The notes under the pieces were generated by a model that was given only the letters and a program-made list of their open reading frames with translations, searched no databases and was not told the DNA's origin. A DNA stretch of 7,095 nucleotides, taken from Deltaproteobacteria bacterium RIFCSPLOWO2_12_FULL_60_16. Lineage in GTDB: Bacteria > Desulfobacterota > Binatia > UBA9968. Position 1 is the stretch's first letter, and each line of letters starts with the position of its first letter. Below, one piece after another: positions 5,572 to 7,095 of this stretch. The DNA is taken from NCBI GenBank assembly GCA_001798565.1, contig MGSR01000101.1, positions 1 to 7,095 of the forward strand. Direction: 5' to 3'. Both the position numbers and the translations under genes were made by a program.

Positions 5572-6999
5572 ATGGCGAAAAAGCTCAAGCAGTTCCTTGC
5601 GCAACTGGAAGATCGGCTGCCGGCCGACCTCCTGCGCATCGACCGCCCCATCGACCCGAGCCGTTTCGAGGTCACCGCTTTGCTGCAGCACCTCGAGAAC
5701 CGGAGACAATTTCCAGCCCTGCTCTTCGAAAAGCCGTTGAACCTCCACGGCAGGCCCTCTTCGTTTCCGGTTTTGAGCAACCTCTTCGCCACGCGCGAGC
5801 GCTGCGCCCTGGCCTTGGGTCTCGACCCCAAGGATAGGGCTCTACCCTTGAGCCTCGAGTACGCAAGGCGCGAGGAGCGGCTGATCCCTCCGGTCAAGGT
5901 GTCCGCCCGCGAAGCCCCGGTCAAAGAGGTCATAAAATGCGACAAAGAGGCGGATATCTACGAGTTCCCGATTGTGCGCCATCACGCTATGGACCCCGCT
6001 CCCTACATCGACATGACTCCTGTGATGAAGGACCCGGAGGATGGTTTCTACAACCTGGCCTTTCTCCGCAACATGGTGAAGGGGCCGAGGCGGCTCGGCA
6101 TCCATATGTCCCCGCGGCACAACTGGCAGATTCACCGGAAGAACGAGGAAAAAAAGCGGCCGACGCCGGTCGCTATCGTGGTCAGCCATCACCCTTCCTT
6201 CTATCTCGGGGCGCTGAATGTTTCTCCGTTCGGTGTCGATGACTACGCCCGCGTCGGGGCCATCATGGGAGAGCCGTTGCGGCTCACGGCATCCGAGACT
6301 TGGGGAGAGGATTTTATGGTGCCGGCGGACGCGGAGATTGTCATCGAGGGGCACGTGCTTCCCAATGTTAAGGAAGTGGAGGCGCCGTTTGGGGAATTTC
6401 CCGGCTATTATGGCCCCCAGCGGCTCCGGCCGGTGATCGAGGTGACGGCGATCACCCACCGGCGCGACGCCGTCTTCCAGCACATCTTTGTCGGCCACCG
6501 GGACAATTGGATTCTGGGAGGAATTCCCAAAGAGGGGAGCCTCTTCAATTTGATACGGGGGATCGTGCCGACGGCAAAGGCGGTCCATTTTCCCATCTCA
6601 GGCTGCGGCCGTTTTCATTGCTACGTCTCGATCGACAAGAAGATCGATGGCGAGACCAAGCAGGCCGCGCTGGCGGCGCTGGCGGGATGCGATTTTGTCA
6701 AGCACGTGGTGGTCGTGGATGCCGATATCGATGTCTACAATGAAGAAGAAGTGATGTGGGCTGTCGCGACGCGTGTGCAGGCGGACCAGGACGTGGACAT
6801 TTTAAAAAATGTGAAGGGAAACATGCTGGATCCGTCGCAGACGGACGACATCATGACCGCCAAGATGATCATCGATGCGACCCGTCCGGCGAAGCGGCCC
6901 TTTGCCGCTCGAGTGCGTGTGCCTGAAGAGGCCCTGGCTCGAACTCGGATCGAGGATTTTATCCCGCCGGCGATTCTTGATCGCCTGCCTAAGACCTAG
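5572..6999 (+). CDS. UbiD-family prenylated-FMN-dependent decarboxylase
   Basis: This 475-residue protein adds or removes a carboxyl group on an aromatic or alpha,beta-unsaturated acid using prenylated FMN. Family landmarks appear in order: YNLAFLRNMV (160-169) with N161 and R166 spaced as N168/R173 of fungal Fdc1, WQIH with H188, and VPADAEIVIEG (250-260). The signature VEAPFGEFPGYYG (269-281) has E270 and E275 spaced as Fdc1 E277/E282, so the Arg-Glu-Glu catalytic triad is intact. N161, H188 and a Glu around 242 are candidate metal ligands. ATG 5572 is chosen because AGGAGG (5562-5567) precedes it by 4 bases; the frame stays open further upstream but there it overlaps the IclR gene. It needs a UbiX-type flavin prenyltransferase, which is not in the window. 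The substrate is unknown; divergence among UbiD enzymes prevents assignment. Confidence 0.94.
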   Translation: MAKKLKQFLAQLEDRLPADLLRIDRPIDPSRFEVTALLQHLENRRQFPALLFEKPLNLHGRPSSFPVLSNLFATRERCALALGLDPKDRALPLSLEYARREERLIPPVKVSAREAPVKEVIKCDKEADIYEFPIVRHHAMDPAPYIDMTPVMKDPEDGFYNLAFLRNMVKGPRRLGIHMSPRHNWQIHRKNEEKKRPTPVAIVVSHHPSFYLGALNVSPFGVDDYARVGAIMGEPLRLTASETWGEDFMVPADAEIVIEGHVLPNVKEVEAPFGEFPGYYGPQRLRPVIEVTAITHRRDAVFQHIFVGHRDNWILGGIPKEGSLFNLIRGIVPTAKAVHFPISGCGRFHCYVSIDKKIDGETKQAALAALAGCDFVKHVVVVDADIDVYNEEEVMWAVATRVQADQDVDILKNVKGNMLDPSQTDDIMTAKMIIDATRPAKRPFAARVRVPEEALARTRIEDFIPPAILDRLPKT

Positions 7000-7027
7000 G
7001 GCGGATCAAACAGGAAGGAAGAGGCTC

Positions 7028-7095
7028 ATGGCGAAAATATTCTGGGTTACCTGCCCCCGATGCCAGGGAGAATTCTATTGCCACTGGGACGAGCT
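7028..7095 (+). CDS. Small Cys-rich (zinc-ribbon-like) protein following UbiD, N-terminal fragment
   Basis: Only 22 complete codons are present: a short strand MAKIFWVT, then C9-P-R-C12, then C18-H19 within a Q-G-E-F-Y-C-H-W-D-E segment. The C-x2-C-x5-C-H arrangement suggests a metal-binding knuckle. A purine-rich ribosome site, AGGAAGGA at 7012-7019, precedes the ATG by 8 bases, and the gene lies 28 bases after the UbiD stop on the same strand. Some UbiD-type hydroxyarylic acid decarboxylases (VdcBCD, ShdBCD) have a small Cys-containing D subunit encoded beside the catalytic C subunit. This could be an analogous accessory subunit, but homology to VdcD is not evident from the fragment. The rest of the protein lies beyond the right edge. 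Confidence 0.72.
   Translation, partial: MAKIFWVTCPRCQGEFYCHWDE

Overview
The window carries a GC-rich, tightly packed bacterial chromosome segment. Its gene families point to an uncultivated soil or subsurface bacterium: a UbiD-type decarboxylase, a metal-dependent amidohydrolase, an FadH-like enoate reductase, an NMT1/SsuA-type solute-binding protein and a DUF433/DUF5615 pair. This mix is familiar from metagenomic lineages such as Binatia, Rokubacteria or other former Deltaproteobacteria. That placement is an impression from gene content and style, not a measured result. There are no rRNA, tRNA, CRISPR or insertion-sequence signals, and no stretch over 300 bases lacks a gene.

Layout. (1) Positions 1-381, minus strand: a toxin-antitoxin-like pair. 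The DUF433 gene is complete. It overlaps by GTGA the start of a DUF5615 (PIN-like) gene that runs off the left edge. (2) Positions 484-3495, minus strand: a two-gene operon with a 6-base gap. It holds a 662-residue 2,4-dienoyl-CoA reductase/Old Yellow Enzyme-type flavoprotein followed by an amidohydrolase-2 family protein. (3) Positions 3496-3697: a divergent control region with a 10-bp perfect inverted repeat whose right arm overlaps a consensus -35 box facing right. (4) Positions 3698-4705, plus strand: a secreted ABC-type solute-binding protein without its permease or ATPase in view. (5) Positions 4706-7095, plus strand: a probable regulator-enzyme operon. It holds an IclR-family regulator, a UbiD-family prenyl-FMN decarboxylase and a small Cys-rich protein cut by the right edge. 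Three TGTGATAA half-sites lie between the -10 box and the start codon of the regulator gene.

Read together, regions 2-5 look like a small catabolic island for an unidentified carboxylic acid, plausibly aromatic or unsaturated. The binding protein would capture the compound, UbiD would remove or exchange a carboxyl group, and the reductase and amidohydrolase would process the product. IclR would sense the substrate and control its own operon. The substrate cannot be read from the sequence. The most notable details are the repeated operator at the IclR start, the dyad over the divergent promoter, a missing iron-sulfur cysteine in the reductase, a Phe in place of the first metal ligand in the amidohydrolase, and the small Cys-rich protein that follows UbiD.
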